Shown in pieces: positions 50,551 through 50,867 of a stretch of 50,867 nucleotides of DNA. Source of the stretch: Thermoleophilia bacterium (GTDB taxonomy: Bacteria; Actinomycetota; Thermoleophilia; BMS3ABIN01); NCBI GenBank assembly GCA_014874265.1, contig JACWAM010000032.1:1-50867 (forward strand). The letters are read 5' to 3'. Within the stretch, counting starts at the first letter, position 1, and every line of letters starts with the position of its first letter. A model generated the notes under the pieces. It was not told the DNA's origin and searched no databases. It worked only from the letters and a program-made list of their open reading frames with translations. The translations under genes were made by a program, and so were the position numbers.

Positions 50551-50867
50551 ATGCTGGACATTAAACGCCTTCGAAGGGAACCGGAGCTGATCAGGCAGGC
50601 GCTGATGCGGCGCGGCATCGAAGCGCCTCTCGATGAGTTCGTCGAGCTGGATAAAAAACGCCGGGAGGTGATCGCTGAGGCGGAAAAAAAGAAAGCCCTG
50701 AGAAACAGCGTCTCGGATAAGATTGCCGCGCTGAAGCGAAAAGGCGAGCCTGCCGTGCCAGAGATCGAGTCAATGAAAAAAGTTGGGGAGGAGATCAAGA
50801 CTCTCGATATTCTTGAACGGGACATCGAGGATCAGCTGAATGACATCGTTCTCGAGCTTCCCAATAC
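50551..50867 (+). CDS. serS: Seryl-tRNA synthetase, N-terminal part (cut by the window edge)
   Basis: First 105 codons of the enzyme that charges tRNA-Ser. MLDIKRLRREPELIRQALMR, the Leu/Lys-rich helices (DEFVELDKKRREVIAEAEKK) and the segment VGEEIKTLDILERDIEDQLN match the N-terminal long coiled-coil arm that grips tRNA-Ser, ending in VLELPN just before the catalytic domain. AGGGGA lies four bases upstream of the ATG. The frame stays open to the window end. Confidence 0.93.
   Translation, partial: MLDIKRLRREPELIRQALMRRGIEAPLDEFVELDKKRREVIAEAEKKKALRNSVSDKIAALKRKGEPAVPEIESMKKVGEEIKTLDILERDIEDQLNDIVLELPN

Noticed and set aside
1-50867. CRISPR array, prophage, transposon or toxin-antitoxin locus
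   Set aside because: No spaced direct repeats of CRISPR type, no transposase, integrase or phage structural gene, and no recognisable toxin pair anywhere in the window.

Overview
The window looks like chromosomal DNA of an uncultured, probably anaerobic member of the Actinomycetota. Three things point there: the gene order dnaK-grpE-dnaJ-hspR, the block divIC/ftsB-DUF501-ppx/gppA downstream of pyruvate kinase, and a sigma-B/F operon with RsbW-type regulators. Rex, an archaeal-type PEP carboxylase, a NifV/Re-citrate-synthase-like enzyme and a LeuC/LeuD-type aconitase set fit an anaerobe that makes 2-oxoglutarate through a half TCA branch. The lineage is inferred from gene content only. Most genes are intact and there is no prophage, insertion sequence or CRISPR array.

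Layout. 1-911: AT-rich edge with a leftward promoter and start site for a gene cut off by the window. 912-2261: cell-wall amidase and a short PAS protein. 2382-6409 (minus): heat-shock operon dnaK-grpE-dnaJ-hspR under a strong sigma-A promoter. 6767-11297: rex, a small zinc-finger-like protein, pyk, divIC, DUF501 and ppx/gppA; DUF501 lacks an ordinary start codon and is easy to miss. 11321-13161 (minus): tRNA-Leu(UAA) and the general-stress operon (degenerate RsbW-like protein, sigma factor, RsbW) behind a sigma-B-like promoter. 13304-16826: a cysteine-containing small protein, a DJ-1/PfpI protein without its cysteine, a two-component system with a methionine-rich sensor loop, and a secreted Met/Gly-rich protein behind phased direct repeats.

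17012-21884 is an exopolysaccharide block: Wzz-like protein, BY-kinase, polyprenyl sugar-phosphate transferase, a sortase with an altered active site and a CpsB-type phosphatase. 21971-23437 is a CheR-TPR protein. 23580-28391 encodes GatCAB and, overlapping gatB, the PEP carboxylase. 28471-32714 is a metabolic operon (citrate/homocitrate synthase family, aconitase-type large and small subunits, isocitrate dehydrogenase) starting at a promoter whose -10 box lies inside a perfect inverted repeat. Together with PEP carboxylase it would carry PEP via oxaloacetate, citrate and isocitrate to 2-oxoglutarate.

32748-38043 holds a lipoprotein, a cysteine-rich ORF, uspA preceded by a 35-bp tandem duplication, a structured noncoding segment and ileS. 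38230-40947 is a coupled set: membrane-anchored protein, cysteine-desulfurase-like enzyme and a core MetE-like protein. 40960-46722 has GtrA, two polytopic glycosyltransferase-like proteins (one with PepSY-like repeats), YmdB phosphodiesterase and GalE. 46901-47783 (minus) carries two paralogous tiny secreted His/Asp/Cys peptides, one with a TTG start and only 51 residues. 47897-50867 has an O-antigen-ligase-like protein with TPRs, a TPR protein and the 5' end of serS. GalE, the ligase-like protein and the glycosyltransferases probably serve the same surface polysaccharide programme as the 17-22 kb block.
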